A stretch of 64,000 nucleotides of DNA from an uncultured Bacteroidota bacterium (GCA_937124965.1 CAKZLB010000017.1:62001-126000); one strand, 5' to 3'. Positions 42,666 to 52,541 are shown, counted from the stretch's first letter. The notes: generated by a model from the letters alone, not told the origin. Numbers and translations are program-made.

Positions 42666-44201
42666 ATGTCTGAAGAGCTTTTTAAAAACGTTATTTCCCA
42701 CGCAAAAGAATATGGTTTCGTATTTCAATCAAGTGAAATATATGACGGTTTATCTGCCGTTTACGACTACGGTCAAAACGGGGTAGAGCTTAAGAAAAAT
42801 ATCCGGGAATACTGGTGGAAAAGCATGGTGCAACTCAATGAGAACATCGTTGGACTAGACGCCGCTATTTTTATGCATCCAGGCGTTTGGAAAGCAAGTG
42901 GTCATGTTGATGGTTTTAGCGATCCAATGATCGATAACAAAGACTCAAAAAAGCGCTATCGTGCGGATGTCTTAATCGAAGACTATCAAGAAAAATATCG
43001 GGTCAAAAATCAAAAAGAGATTACCAAAGCGAAGAAACGTTTTGGGGATGACTTTGATGAGGCACAATTTGTTGCTACAAACCCAAATATTGCCAGAAAT
43101 AATGCTAAAATTTCAGAGATAGATGATCGTCTTAGAGAAGGGTTAGAGTCTGGCCAGCTACATAAAGTTAAAGAACTTATTGAAGAGTTAGGCATTGCTT
43201 GTCCGGTATCTGGCAGCAAAAACTGGACAGATGTACGACAATTTAACTTGATGTATAGCACGCAAATGAGTGCGACGGATGGTGAGAGTCAAATTTACCT
43301 TCGTCCAGAAACGGCTCAAGGGATTTTTGCCAACTATCTCAATATTCAAAAAACAGGCAGAATGAAGCTGCCGTTTGGAATTGCGCAAACGGGTAAGGCA
43401 TTTCGAAATGAAATCGTTGCGCGTCAGTTCATCATGCGAATGAAGGAATTCGAGCAAATGGAAATGCAATTTTTTGTAAAGCCAGGAACAGAAATGGAAT
43501 GGTATACGCATTGGAAAGAGGCACGATTGAAATGGCACAAGAATTTAGGCATCGATGAAGCGAAGTATCGGTACCACGATCATGTAAAACTTGCGCATTA
43601 TGCGAACGCAGCCGTTGATATAGAATATGACTTTCCATTTGGTTTTAAAGAAGTAGAAGGGATTCATTCCCGAACAGATTTCGATTTAAAACAACACGAA
43701 GAAGCTACAGGTAAAAAGCTTCGATATTTCGACAATGAGACCAACGAAAGCTACGTCCCATACGTGGTAGAAACGTCCATCGGTTTGGATCGAATGTTCT
43801 TAGTTTTAATGACAAATTCATTGGTAGAGGAAGATTTAGGCGAAGGTAAAACACGAACGGTATTGCGATTACCAGCGGCTCTTGCGCCCTATCAATGTGC
43901 GATTTTGCCAGTTGTCAAAAAGGACGGACTACCAGAACTTTCTCAGAAAATATTCGATCAGCTAAAACTGGATTTTAATTGCTATTACGAAGAGAAAGAT
44001 AGTATTGGAAAGCGTTACCGTCGACAAGATGCTATTGGGACACCAATTTGTATTACGGTAGACCACGAGAGCTTGGAAGACAACCATGTTACGATTCGCT
44101 TCCGTGATTCAATGGAACAAAAACGTGTTGCAATTTCTGAGCTAGAGTCCATTATTTCGAAGGAAGTAAGCATGAAGGAATTGCTGAAAGGGTTGTTATA
44201 A
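42666..44201 (+). CDS. glyS: Glycyl-tRNA synthetase, alpha2 type
   Basis: The 511-residue protein is a class II synthetase of the eukaryote/archaea-like homodimer type. N-terminal FVFQSSEIYDGLSAVYDYGQNG and WKASGHVDGFSDP are standard; motif 2 is in GKAFRNEIVARQFIMRMKEFEQMEMQFF (positions about 240-270); motif 3 is SIGLDRMFLVLM; an anticodon-binding domain ends the protein (QCAILPVVKKDGL, YRRQDAIGTPICITVD). It charges tRNA-Gly in the cytoplasm. Confidence 0.96.
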   Translation: MSEELFKNVISHAKEYGFVFQSSEIYDGLSAVYDYGQNGVELKKNIREYWWKSMVQLNENIVGLDAAIFMHPGVWKASGHVDGFSDPMIDNKDSKKRYRADVLIEDYQEKYRVKNQKEITKAKKRFGDDFDEAQFVATNPNIARNNAKISEIDDRLREGLESGQLHKVKELIEELGIACPVSGSKNWTDVRQFNLMYSTQMSATDGESQIYLRPETAQGIFANYLNIQKTGRMKLPFGIAQTGKAFRNEIVARQFIMRMKEFEQMEMQFFVKPGTEMEWYTHWKEARLKWHKNLGIDEAKYRYHDHVKLAHYANAAVDIEYDFPFGFKEVEGIHSRTDFDLKQHEEATGKKLRYFDNETNESYVPYVVETSIGLDRMFLVLMTNSLVEEDLGEGKTRTVLRLPAALAPYQCAILPVVKKDGLPELSQKIFDQLKLDFNCYYEEKDSIGKRYRRQDAIGTPICITVDHESLEDNHVTIRFRDSMEQKRVAISELESIISKEVSMKELLKGLL

Positions 44202-44204
44202 TCG

Positions 44205-44588
44205 TTACTTCGCCAACAAACCATCCCGCTGATATAAAGCAACACCAGTCGATATTAATATTTTCAGGTTGTCTGAGATATGGTCGTTTAAATATCGTAC
44301 ATGAAAACACGTTTTCCCTTTTAAAAACTTCCGTAATTCATCGGTAATTATTGGGTCTGTGCCTTCAGCATGGGTGTATATTGGAAAAAAATATAACCGA
44401 ACATCTTTGGATTTAGGAACAACAGTTGCAAAATACATCCCGTCCATTTTGTGTTTTCCCTGCTTTGTCGGAATGGTACCTATTACCTCAAACTTTTCAC
44501 TTGTGTCAGAAATGACCTTAAAGCATGAAATATTTTCACGCAACATGTCGGTAATTGATGCATAAATTCTCGGAATATCTCTAGTCAT
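44205..44588 (-). CDS. DUF1801-like small protein
   Basis: A 127-residue cytoplasmic alpha/beta protein. The strand pattern MYFATVVPKSKDVRLYFFPIYTH followed by LRKFLKGKTCFHVRYLND resembles DUF1801/YdhG-type domains (iron-chaperone-like fold). It converges on glyS with only 3 bases between stops. Function unknown. Confidence 0.6.
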   Translation of the reverse strand: MTRDIPRIYASITDMLRENISCFKVISDTSEKFEVIGTIPTKQGKHKMDGMYFATVVPKSKDVRLYFFPIYTHAEGTDPIITDELRKFLKGKTCFHVRYLNDHISDNLKILISTGVALYQRDGLLAK

Positions 44589-44649
44589 TGGTAAGACACG
44601 TTAGTCTACAACAATACTAAAAATCCAAGAAAAGTATTTTTGATGGAGT

Positions 44650-45114
44650 CTATTTTACTGGAAATCGCTTTTCCACAGCAACGGTGCGATACGCAAATAT
44701 TTCGTTCAAATTGGATTTTATAAATAGGCTGTTTGCAATATCACCTAAAAGCCCCATAGGCGGCTGATACGTAATAATGTCGTACATCATCGTTTGATCT
44801 CCCTGTGCTTCCAATCGATGTTGATGGTGCCACATTTTGTATGGACCAATTCGTTGTTCATCAATAAAAAACTCTTGGTCAACCACATTCTTAATCTCAG
44901 TTACCCAAGTCATTTTTATCCCAAGAACCGGACTCACTTTGTAGCTGATAATCATTCCAGGATACATCTTTTCAGGCAAACCTTCAGACGTAATGTCAAA
45001 ACCCATGTGGTCTGGAGTGATTTCTTTTAAGTTGGCTGGAGAAGATATAAAATCCCACACTTCAGGCACTGAGGCGTTTACTAGCTGCTCCTGTTTGAAT
45101 TGATAAAATCCCAT
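44650..45114 (-). CDS. SRPBCC-family ligand-binding protein
   Basis: The 154-residue protein starts like a START/polyketide-cyclase fold (FKQEQLVNASVPEVWDFISSPANLKEITP) and ends with the long helix of this fold (YRTVAVEKRF). The helix-grip fold binds hydrophobic ligands. It follows the Lacal_2735-type microgene by 3 bases and the SDR gene, forming a three-gene operon; in related genomes such SRPBCC proteins often accompany photolyase-like loci, but none is here. Confidence 0.8.
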   Translation of the reverse strand: MGFYQFKQEQLVNASVPEVWDFISSPANLKEITPDHMGFDITSEGLPEKMYPGMIISYKVSPVLGIKMTWVTEIKNVVDQEFFIDEQRIGPYKMWHHQHRLEAQGDQTMMYDIITYQPPMGLLGDIANSLFIKSNLNEIFAYRTVAVEKRFPVK

Positions 45115-45117
45115 GAT

Positions 45118-45288
45118 TTATTTTTTTAACAAAGCGTCGATTTTTTTTGAAATTTCATCTGCCTCCGCATATTTCTGATCACTGTCTGAGCGATTAACGG
45201 TCGACAAACGATGTGCTTCCTTCATCAACTTATCGTATTGGTTTTGTAATTTATCTACTTCTGATTTCTTCTTAAATAATCCAAACAT
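45118..45288 (-). CDS. Lacal_2735-family microprotein
   Basis: I translated this 56-residue gene directly. It begins MFGLFKKKSEVDKLQ, continues with LMKEAHRLSTVNRS and AEADEISKKIDALL, and ends with two lysines. This is the pattern of a small helical, charged family known from Flavobacteriia under the name Lacal_2735, function unknown. It lies between the SDR (7 bases) and SRPBCC (3 bases) genes, which makes a real gene likely. Confidence 0.85.
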   Translation of the reverse strand: MFGLFKKKSEVDKLQNQYDKLMKEAHRLSTVNRSDSDQKYAEADEISKKIDALLKK

Positions 45289-45295
45289 TGTGTAT

Positions 45296-45988
45296 TTATT
45301 TTATAGTTGATATTCCGCCGTCAACGGTTATAATTTGTCCTGTAATCCAACTCGCTTCGTCCGACAATAAAAAGGAGGCCAAGCCTGCAATTTGTTCTGG
45401 TGTTCCTATTTTTTTTAGTGGATGCCTTTCTGCATTTGCCTCAATTTTTTGTTCGTTACTCAATAGTTTTGAGGCCAACGGCGTATTGGTAATGGATGGT
45501 GCAATGGCGTTTACGCGTATGGTTGGCGCAAATTCTGCAGACAGTGATTTTGTTAAACCTTCGATGGCTCCTTTCGACACAGATACTAGGCTGTGGAAGT
45601 TGAATCCGTTTTGTGCTGCGACAGACGAAAACAAGACAATACTTGGGTTAACACCTTTTTTTAATCGGTCTAGAACGTGTTGGATAACAGAAATTGCTCC
45701 GAAGACTTGCACATCTAAATCTTCAAGAAATGCTTCTTTTTTTAATCTGTGAAACGGTTTTAAGGTAATGGCCCCTGGACAATAAATCAAACCATCAATG
45801 CTGTCAGGTAATAATGATACATCTAGTTCGTCTGCAGTTACATCAAGTGGAAAATAAGTTATGTTTCCGATATCTGATTTCTTGTTCTCGTTGTACGATG
45901 CAAGCACATTGTGTCCATCGTTCGATAATTTGTTTGCTAGTGCTTCTCCAATACCAGACGAACCACCAATGACTAAATACTTTTTCAA
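45296..45988 (-). CDS. Short-chain dehydrogenase/reductase-fold protein lacking the catalytic Tyr
   Basis: The 230-residue product has the Rossmann motif GGSSGIG (residues 8-14), the NxAG-equivalent CPGA, the Ser strand VLFSSVAA, and the C-terminal ITGQIITVDGGIS. Where YxxxK is expected the sequence is VSVSK, so the general-base Tyr is Val. The Lys and Ser remain. It may use a different mechanism or be a non-catalytic member. It leads the operon with the microprotein and SRPBCC genes. Confidence 0.82.
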   Translation of the reverse strand: MKKYLVIGGSSGIGEALANKLSNDGHNVLASYNENKKSDIGNITYFPLDVTADELDVSLLPDSIDGLIYCPGAITLKPFHRLKKEAFLEDLDVQVFGAISVIQHVLDRLKKGVNPSIVLFSSVAAQNGFNFHSLVSVSKGAIEGLTKSLSAEFAPTIRVNAIAPSITNTPLASKLLSNEQKIEANAERHPLKKIGTPEQIAGLASFLLSDEASWITGQIITVDGGISTIK

Positions 45989-46139
45989 TGCGTAAACTTT
46001 GCTATTACAAACTAATAAGGTGGATAATAGTTCACTTTTACATGAGTTCTTTACGCACCATTGAAATTTTAGACTGATAACAATGTGATAACATAACTTT
46101 TTTTAATGTTAGCTTCTATCTTCTCATCTTTGACGTACT

Positions 46140-48404
46140 ATGCCTGACATATATTTAGTCATCATACTTTTACTTTTCGTATTTGCAATTGCGGACTTAA
46201 TTGTAGGAGTGAGTAACGATGCTGTTAACTTTCTTAATTCGTCAATTGGATCAAAAGTAGCCAGTAGAAAAGTGATAATGATTATCGCCAGTCTGGGTAT
46301 TTTAGTTGGTGCGACCTTCTCGAGTGGGATGATGGACATCGCAAGAAGTGGAGTCTTTAACCCACAATTTTTTAATTTTCACGATGTGATGATTCTGTTC
46401 TTAGCAGTAATGATCACGGACGTCATATTGCTCGATTTGTTCAATACGTTCGGGATGCCGACTTCAACCACTGTGTCGATTGTCTTTGAATTATTGGGTG
46501 CAGCTGTTATGGTTGCGTTAATAAAACTAATCACAAATAATATTTCACTTTCTGAGATTGGTTCGTACATCAACACAACAAAAGCAGTAGCTATAGTTAG
46601 CGGAATTTTTCTGTCAATCTTGTTTGCTTTTAGCGCAGGAATGATTGTACAGTTTTTTTCGCGGCTTATTTTTTCATTCAACTACAAAAAGAACTTAAAC
46701 ATAATTGGGGCTTTATGGGCAGGTATTGCATTAACAGCTTTAACCTATTTCTTGGTTTTTAAAGGACTAAAAGGTGCATCATTTGTTACAGATCAATTTA
46801 TGACATGGGTAAAAAGCAACACGTTATGGTTGTTTTTTGCTAGCTTAGTATTTTGGGTTTCATTGCTTTATACGTTGGTTCGTTTCAAAGTAAATATTTT
46901 CAAAATCGTAGTTTTATTTGGTACATTTTCATTGGCAATGGCGTTTGCTGGAAATGATTTAGTGAACTTTATCGGCGTTCCGATTGCAGGTTTAGAATCT
47001 TTTCTATCATATGGTGATGGAAGCATACTTCCAAAAGAACTAAATATGGGATTTTTAAAGAAACCTGTAAAGACTAACAGTTTATTACTTGTTGGCGCTG
47101 GAACCATAATGATTTTAACCCTTTGGTTTAGTAAAAAAGCACAGTCGGTAACCGAAACCGAAGTAAATCTTGGTCGACAAGACGAAGGGGCAGAGCGGTT
47201 TAAGTCAAATTGGTTTGCTCGTTGGATTGTGCGAAACACAACATTTGCTGCGAAAGCGTTACAAAAAGTTGTTCCTGCTTCATGGCTTCAAAGAGCGAAC
47301 AAAAGTTTTGAGAAAGTTGAAGACGAAACCGGAGCATCTTTTGACTTAATCCGAGCTGCTGTAAATTTAACTGTGGCAAGTGTCTTGGTTGCTTTGGCGA
47401 CTTCTTTCAAACTGCCATTGTCAACTACCTACGTAAGTTTTATGGTAGCCATGGGGTCGTCGTTATCAGACAATGCATGGGGGCGTGATAGTGCGGTTTA
47501 TAGGGTGTCAGGTGTTATTAGCGTAGTTGGCGGTTGGCTTGCTACTGCAGTAATAGCCTTTACAGTTTCGGCATTATTTGCCTTAGTAATTTTTGCTTTT
47601 GAGTTGCCTGCAATAGCGTTTTTGGTTTTAATAGCAGGTGCACTTATTTATCGGACATTCCGGATGCACAAGAAAAAGGAAACGGATAAAAACGACAAGG
47701 AAGCAAAAAATGAAGCGCAACGAACGCGTATTGAAGCTGTTTATGAAGAAACTTCTGAACGGGTGGCTTTTTTGCTAAAGTCAGTAAATTCTATTATCCA
47801 TGCCAGTTTAGATGGATTAACACATGAAAGTCGATCGGAACTAAAAGAAGCCCAACACGAGTTGAACTTGTTGCATAAAAAAAATGAAGATCTTAAGTCG
47901 GATTTGTTCCATTCCATTCAACGTATTGAAGAAGATAGTTATGTTGGTAGTCGGACGTATTTGCGTGTGTTTGATTTCGAGCAAGATGTTCTACAATCGT
48001 TAGAATTTATTGTGACTTCTTGTATCACCCATGTTGAAAATACTCACAGTCCAATTAAAGCAAAACAGTCTGCAGGTTTAATGAGTTTAGCATTAGGGTT
48101 TTCTGCGTTTAATGAGCATATTCAGAGCCTTCTGGAAGGAAAAACTCACATTGAAGAACAAGAATTAGTAAATCAAAAACGAGTATTGTTATTAAAGGTT
48201 GAAACAGAAATCGCCGAGCAAACAACAGGAATTCGTCAAGGATTGTATAATGCTAAAAACAGCATGCTGATTTTTAGTCTATTGTTGGAAATCAAAGATG
48301 TAATCGCTATTACTGCTCGTTTTGGGAAATTGTTCAATAAAGGTGGCTCAAGTCAATACGTTCATGTTGACGATAATCAACAAAATAGTGTTTATTTAAA
48401 TTAA
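46140..48404 (+). CDS. Inorganic phosphate transporter, PiT family, with C-terminal PhoU-like region
   Basis: The 754-residue protein has two copies of the PiT signature: GVSNDAVNFLNSSIGS (about 23-38) and FAGNDLVNFIGVPIAG (about 260-275), with a total of about 11 helices. After residue 510 comes a 240-residue soluble helical region (EETSERVAFLLKSVNSII ... ISRQG-type helices) resembling PhoU. PiT systems use protons or sodium to import phosphate. The fused PhoU-like tail is common in Bacteroidota. Confidence 0.88.
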   Translation: MPDIYLVIILLLFVFAIADLIVGVSNDAVNFLNSSIGSKVASRKVIMIIASLGILVGATFSSGMMDIARSGVFNPQFFNFHDVMILFLAVMITDVILLDLFNTFGMPTSTTVSIVFELLGAAVMVALIKLITNNISLSEIGSYINTTKAVAIVSGIFLSILFAFSAGMIVQFFSRLIFSFNYKKNLNIIGALWAGIALTALTYFLVFKGLKGASFVTDQFMTWVKSNTLWLFFASLVFWVSLLYTLVRFKVNIFKIVVLFGTFSLAMAFAGNDLVNFIGVPIAGLESFLSYGDGSILPKELNMGFLKKPVKTNSLLLVGAGTIMILTLWFSKKAQSVTETEVNLGRQDEGAERFKSNWFARWIVRNTTFAAKALQKVVPASWLQRANKSFEKVEDETGASFDLIRAAVNLTVASVLVALATSFKLPLSTTYVSFMVAMGSSLSDNAWGRDSAVYRVSGVISVVGGWLATAVIAFTVSALFALVIFAFELPAIAFLVLIAGALIYRTFRMHKKKETDKNDKEAKNEAQRTRIEAVYEETSERVAFLLKSVNSIIHASLDGLTHESRSELKEAQHELNLLHKKNEDLKSDLFHSIQRIEEDSYVGSRTYLRVFDFEQDVLQSLEFIVTSCITHVENTHSPIKAKQSAGLMSLALGFSAFNEHIQSLLEGKTHIEEQELVNQKRVLLLKVETEIAEQTTGIRQGLYNAKNSMLIFSLLLEIKDVIAITARFGKLFNKGGSSQYVHVDDNQQNSVYLN

Positions 48405-48505
48405 GCCAATTAAGGTTTTTAGATTTCGAATTTAAGTTCAGTGCTTAGTGCATAACCATTTGAGATACTAAATCAGATTTTGGTTTAACTTTCCGTTGAA
48501 TCATT

Positions 48506-49078
48506 TTAAGGTTTAATTATAATGTTCAAATGTTCCACCAATCCAGTAAGCCCTTCTCTAGAAAACAATGCCTGATCAACCTGGTTATTATCAGGGTTTA
48601 GTTGATACCCACGTGCATTGCTAAAATCAGTTTTAGAGAGATTGGTTTGGCCAAACGCAGCCGACTGTAAATCACAGTCATCCAGAGAAAGACCGGATAG
48701 GTTTGCTTCAATAAATTCAGTCTCCCTCATATCGCAGGCATTGAAAGACGATTTCGTTAAGTCCAAACCGTAATAAGACGAGTATCGCAAAAGACATTTG
48801 TCGAAATGTAGTTCGAGTAGAAAGGTATTTGAAAGATCAAACCGCATTCCTTGTAGTTTGCAATCACAAAAAGTCACGGAACGCCAAGCACACATGCATA
48901 TGGAGGCATTAACAAATTCGCATTCGACAAACTCACAATCCAGAAACACAGTTTTTGAAAAATTCACATTTGTGAAAATACATCGTTTAAATACACATGC
49001 CTCAAGTTCGCAGCCTGCTAAATCATTATCATGAAACTCTTTTGAGAATTCTTCATTGTAAAACGAGTCTTGTTGCAT
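48506..49078 (-). CDS. Pentapeptide-repeat protein
   Basis: The 190-residue protein consists largely of A(D/N)LxX-type repeats (for example FNACDMRETEFIEANLSGLSL, DLQSAAFGQTNLSKTDFSNA), which fold into a right-handed quadrilateral helix. Its layout recalls McbG/Qnr-like proteins that mimic DNA and protect gyrase, but that role cannot be claimed from sequence. The start ATG overlaps the stop of the lipoprotein gene as TAATG. Confidence 0.82.
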   Translation of the reverse strand: MQQDSFYNEEFSKEFHDNDLAGCELEACVFKRCIFTNVNFSKTVFLDCEFVECEFVNASICMCAWRSVTFCDCKLQGMRFDLSNTFLLELHFDKCLLRYSSYYGLDLTKSSFNACDMRETEFIEANLSGLSLDDCDLQSAAFGQTNLSKTDFSNARGYQLNPDNNQVDQALFSREGLTGLVEHLNIIIKP

Positions 49079-49575
49079 TACGGTTTACTTATTTCAAAAT
49101 AACGTGTTTCGAGAGTGTTGTTCAAAAAAGATTTATATCCAGAACTAGTATCTAGCTTGGTTTTAAACCCGTTCACAACGGTGCTGACTTCTTCGGCCGT
49201 TGTCGCTGGCGTAAATTGAGCAGTTTTAAAGTATAAGTTAAGTTGGTCTTGATCTTCACAAAATTTTTGCTCAAATGAATACCGCAATTCCATTACACCA
49301 AGTGATGCAGTGTCAAGTAAAATTTCATAGGTCATTGTGTCGCCATTCATATCAACTGGGGCAAAAATTCCAGAATCACCGGCAGCATATAATGTGTCTC
49401 CAATCCCACGAACATTAAGAAAATAGATTCCAAATGTGTCGTTAGAATTTAGTTTAAAATGAATTGTAGGTTCTTCTGAAAAGCCTTCACACAATACCAT
49501 TGGATTGTCGCTGGTACATCGACCGAACAAAACAAGCAATAGAAAAACAGGAAGTAGTAACATAGGTTTTTTCAT
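49078..49575 (-). CDS. Exported, probably lipid-anchored protein of unknown function
   Basis: I start at ATG 49575, which overlaps the upstream TGA as TGATG (a GTG three bases earlier is possible). The product has 165 residues. The signal is LLLVLFGRC with Cys at about 20; Arg just before Cys is unusual for a lipobox, so lipidation is uncertain. Mature part is beta-rich with two more Cys (VLCEG, KFCED). No family recognised. Confidence 0.6.
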   Translation of the reverse strand: MKKPMLLLPVFLLLVLFGRCTSDNPMVLCEGFSEEPTIHFKLNSNDTFGIYFLNVRGIGDTLYAAGDSGIFAPVDMNGDTMTYEILLDTASLGVMELRYSFEQKFCEDQDQLNLYFKTAQFTPATTAEEVSTVVNGFKTKLDTSSGYKSFLNNTLETRYFEISKP

Positions 49576-50258
49576 CACTTTTTACTTTTCAATTGGTTAA
49601 TGGCAATATGAATTCCAAAGCCAGGATTAAATGGACCGTTTTTAGTTATTCCAATGGCTGGTATATACTGATGATTCAAGAATGCTTCTTCTTTGAGCGT
49701 ATGACGCGTAAGCTGGAATGGATAAATATCGAAACGAACAACGCGATCAAACAGAATTTCATACCCTATTCTAAGTTCGGAATACGAGTAACGAACGTTT
49801 TGTTCAGTAACTTGAGCCTCTAAGTTTTGATAAAATAGACCTTCATAAACTTCCTGTCCAGCAAAATTCAAGGTTCCTTGTCCGCTGGAATAGCTAACAA
49901 TAAGTCCATGTTTCAATCGATAGCTTTTGACAGGCTTGAAATAGTTGTGCGAAACAAAGGAAATACCAAATCCTAAATACCTTCCTGTTGTTTTAGTAGT
50001 TGAAAATCCCATCAGATTGTAATGGGTATGATCGGCTGTTCCACCTTGTATTTTGAATTCTGTATGTGGTATTGCGCGCAAATTATACTCCAGCATATAG
50101 GAGTATCGAGTACGAACATGCACTCCAAAATTGTGCATGATGTATGGCTTGTAATTAAGAAAAGTATCAGACGAAACGGTATCCGATTTAATCGTTACCT
50201 GCGCTGTGCTTGCGAAGGACAAACAAAACAGAAAGAAGATGCCAACCAACGTTTTCAC
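49575..50258 (-). CDS. Exported barrel-like protein of unknown function
   Basis: The open frame extends to 50318, but GTG at 50258 gives a standard signal peptide (MKTLVGIFFLFCLSFASTAQ), so I place the start there (227 residues). The mature part alternates aromatic and polar residues (YMLEYNLRAIPHTEF, RLKHGLIVSYSSGQG, SYSELRIGYEILF), which fits a small outer-membrane barrel. It is first in a three-gene operon with the lipoprotein and pentapeptide genes and divergent from the PKD protein. Confidence 0.6.
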   Translation of the reverse strand: MKTLVGIFFLFCLSFASTAQVTIKSDTVSSDTFLNYKPYIMHNFGVHVRTRYSYMLEYNLRAIPHTEFKIQGGTADHTHYNLMGFSTTKTTGRYLGFGISFVSHNYFKPVKSYRLKHGLIVSYSSGQGTLNFAGQEVYEGLFYQNLEAQVTEQNVRYSYSELRIGYEILFDRVVRFDIYPFQLTRHTLKEEAFLNHQYIPAIGITKNGPFNPGFGIHIAINQLKSKK

Positions 50259-50386
50259 GAAACGAAGGTACAAAAGTTCCAATAGTTGTAAATTGTAACT
50301 GCCTGATTTATAAGACACAAGAAAAAAGATTAACTTTCCACCAACGATTTACATTTTCAATCCGTATTGAAAGTAAAAGAATGATT

Positions 50387-52522
50387 ATGAAAAAAATAAT
50401 ACTTATAGCATTGACAATGATTGGTTGTCTTTCGCTTGCTAGTGAGACTCAGGCTCAGTGTAGAGCGGACTTCTCGTATTCCTCATCTGGTTCAGGGGTG
50501 TTTGTTTTTGCAGATTCAACTGGCTCTAGATACACCACAGATAAATGGGACCTTGGTGATGGTAACACCTACTCAAAAACGACAACACAATTCACACACA
50601 CGTATAAACCAGGAACATATAAAGTATGCAGAATGGTTTGGGACTCACTAAAGTCTTGCAGAGACACTTTTTGCGCAACGGTAACGTATTCAGCAAAAAC
50701 ATGTAAAGCACTTTTTTCGTATAAAGTTTCAAGCGATTCAGTACTTTTTACAAATACAAGTACCAATGGCGTTTATTTAAGTTGGGATTTTGGAGATGGA
50801 GCGAGCAGTGGCGCCACCAATCCTTTGCACATTTACAAAAAAAGTAACACAACTTACACGGTTTGTTTAACAATTTACGATAGCCTACGAACGTGCACCG
50901 ACAAATATTGTGCGTATGTGAGAACAGCAGGTTCAACCACTTCTAAGTGTGATGCTAGTTTTTCAAGTCAAACTTCAGGTACTTCCACGGTTTTTGTTGC
51001 AAATTCACGAACAGCAACTAAGTATACATGGCTTTTTGGCGATGGAAATACAAGTAATTCGACCGTATCAACACATACCTACAAATCAACCGCTTCCGGA
51101 AATGATACAACGTATCAAGCATGTTTAATTGTTGAAGATTCCGTTAACAAGTGTAGTGATACTGTGTGTAAATCAATTGTTGTAAAAAGCTCATCAGGCT
51201 CTGGCTGTAATGCTTCTTTTACCACAACTCAAGGAAATACATATGTAGTGTTTCGTGCAAATACTACCGGGAGTTCAAAAGGTATTTCCTACACATGGGA
51301 TTACGGTGATAGCTCAACCGGAACAAGTGCAACAACAACACATTTGTATACAGTTCCTAAAGGATTTAAAGTGTATACGTATCAAGCTTGTTTAACTGTT
51401 TATGATTCGTCAACAAGATGTTCAGAAACAAACTGTAAGGCGATTGTTGTGTATAAAGACACCTGTGCAGCGTCCTTTACTGCTACGAAAAGAGGTCTTA
51501 TTGCTAGTTTTAATAATACAAGCAGCTATTCTAAAACCACAAAATATCTTTGGGATTTTGGAGATGGAGACACCATGAGTGCTTCGCATCCTACCCATAA
51601 TTATACAAAACCCGGAACCTATTATGTATGTCTATCGGTTACAGATACGGCAAATAGTTGTAATACAAAGTTTTGTGATAGCATTGTTGTAGATACTTCT
51701 TCAACTACTCCAAGTTGTAAAGCAGACTTCGACATCAAAGTGACCAACGATACCTTAATAGAATTGACAAATAAGTCTACTGGTGGAACGAGTTACGCAT
51801 GGTCATATTTAGGAAGCGGAAGAGCAACATCTAAAAACTTAAATTTTGTTGTAAAGAAGGCGGGGCAATATGATGTATGTTTAAGCATCTACGACTCAAT
51901 TACTGGATGTTTTGACTCTACCTGTAAAGTTGTGATAATCCAATCTGCTAAAAAGTGTCGAGCTGCGTTCCGAGTTGCAATCGATACATCACAAGCATTT
52001 AAGCTTTTCTTACTTAATGGTTCGTCAAATTACTCGTCGCATCAATACAAATGGTCGTTTGGCGATGGCGGAACATCAACGAAACGCAACCCTTCCCATA
52101 AATACACGTCAAATGGTTTATTTAATGTGTGCCTAACCATTACCGATTCAACCTTAAACTGCACTTCCGTTTATTGTGATAGTATTGGTTTAGATTCGAA
52201 TGGAAAACTACTAAAACTAGAAGGGTTTGAATTGGAAGTAATTGAGGATTTCTCTAACGTTAAAAATGCAACCAAGATTGAATCCAAGTTATATCCAAAT
52301 CCATTTAATACTGAATTTACCGTTGAGTTAGAGTCAAGCTTTAACGAATCTGCACGTGTCAGAGTATTAAATCTGCAGGGGAAACTTGTCGCTGAAAAAA
52401 CACCAACCTTGGAAGGTAGAGTTACCTTTGATATGAAAAATGAAACTGACGGAATGTACATCATTCAAATATTTGATGGCAAATCCACTAGTCAAACCAA
52501 ATTGCTTAAAATGAGTAAGTAA
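50387..52522 (+). CDS. PKD-repeat T9SS-secreted protein
   Basis: I start at ATG 50387 (711 residues; ATG 50381 is also possible). A long upstream frame lies in the divergent gene and is not real. After a signal peptide (ending ASETQAQ) there are seven PKD-type repeats of about 85 residues, most with WDFGDG or WxFGDG and a closing YxVCLTxxDS, each with paired Cys. The C-terminal 80 residues form a type A T9SS signal (SKLYPNPFNTEF ... DGMYIIQIFDG). Likely a surface or extracellular structural protein. Confidence 0.88.
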   Translation: MKKIILIALTMIGCLSLASETQAQCRADFSYSSSGSGVFVFADSTGSRYTTDKWDLGDGNTYSKTTTQFTHTYKPGTYKVCRMVWDSLKSCRDTFCATVTYSAKTCKALFSYKVSSDSVLFTNTSTNGVYLSWDFGDGASSGATNPLHIYKKSNTTYTVCLTIYDSLRTCTDKYCAYVRTAGSTTSKCDASFSSQTSGTSTVFVANSRTATKYTWLFGDGNTSNSTVSTHTYKSTASGNDTTYQACLIVEDSVNKCSDTVCKSIVVKSSSGSGCNASFTTTQGNTYVVFRANTTGSSKGISYTWDYGDSSTGTSATTTHLYTVPKGFKVYTYQACLTVYDSSTRCSETNCKAIVVYKDTCAASFTATKRGLIASFNNTSSYSKTTKYLWDFGDGDTMSASHPTHNYTKPGTYYVCLSVTDTANSCNTKFCDSIVVDTSSTTPSCKADFDIKVTNDTLIELTNKSTGGTSYAWSYLGSGRATSKNLNFVVKKAGQYDVCLSIYDSITGCFDSTCKVVIIQSAKKCRAAFRVAIDTSQAFKLFLLNGSSNYSSHQYKWSFGDGGTSTKRNPSHKYTSNGLFNVCLTITDSTLNCTSVYCDSIGLDSNGKLLKLEGFELEVIEDFSNVKNATKIESKLYPNPFNTEFTVELESSFNESARVRVLNLQGKLVAEKTPTLEGRVTFDMKNETDGMYIIQIFDGKSTSQTKLLKMSK

Positions 52523-52541
52523 TGTAAATTAATCTAAATTG

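Noticed and set aside
50210-50386. N-terminal extension of the PKD protein
   Set aside because: It overlaps the divergent gene and precedes a complete signal peptide at 50387.
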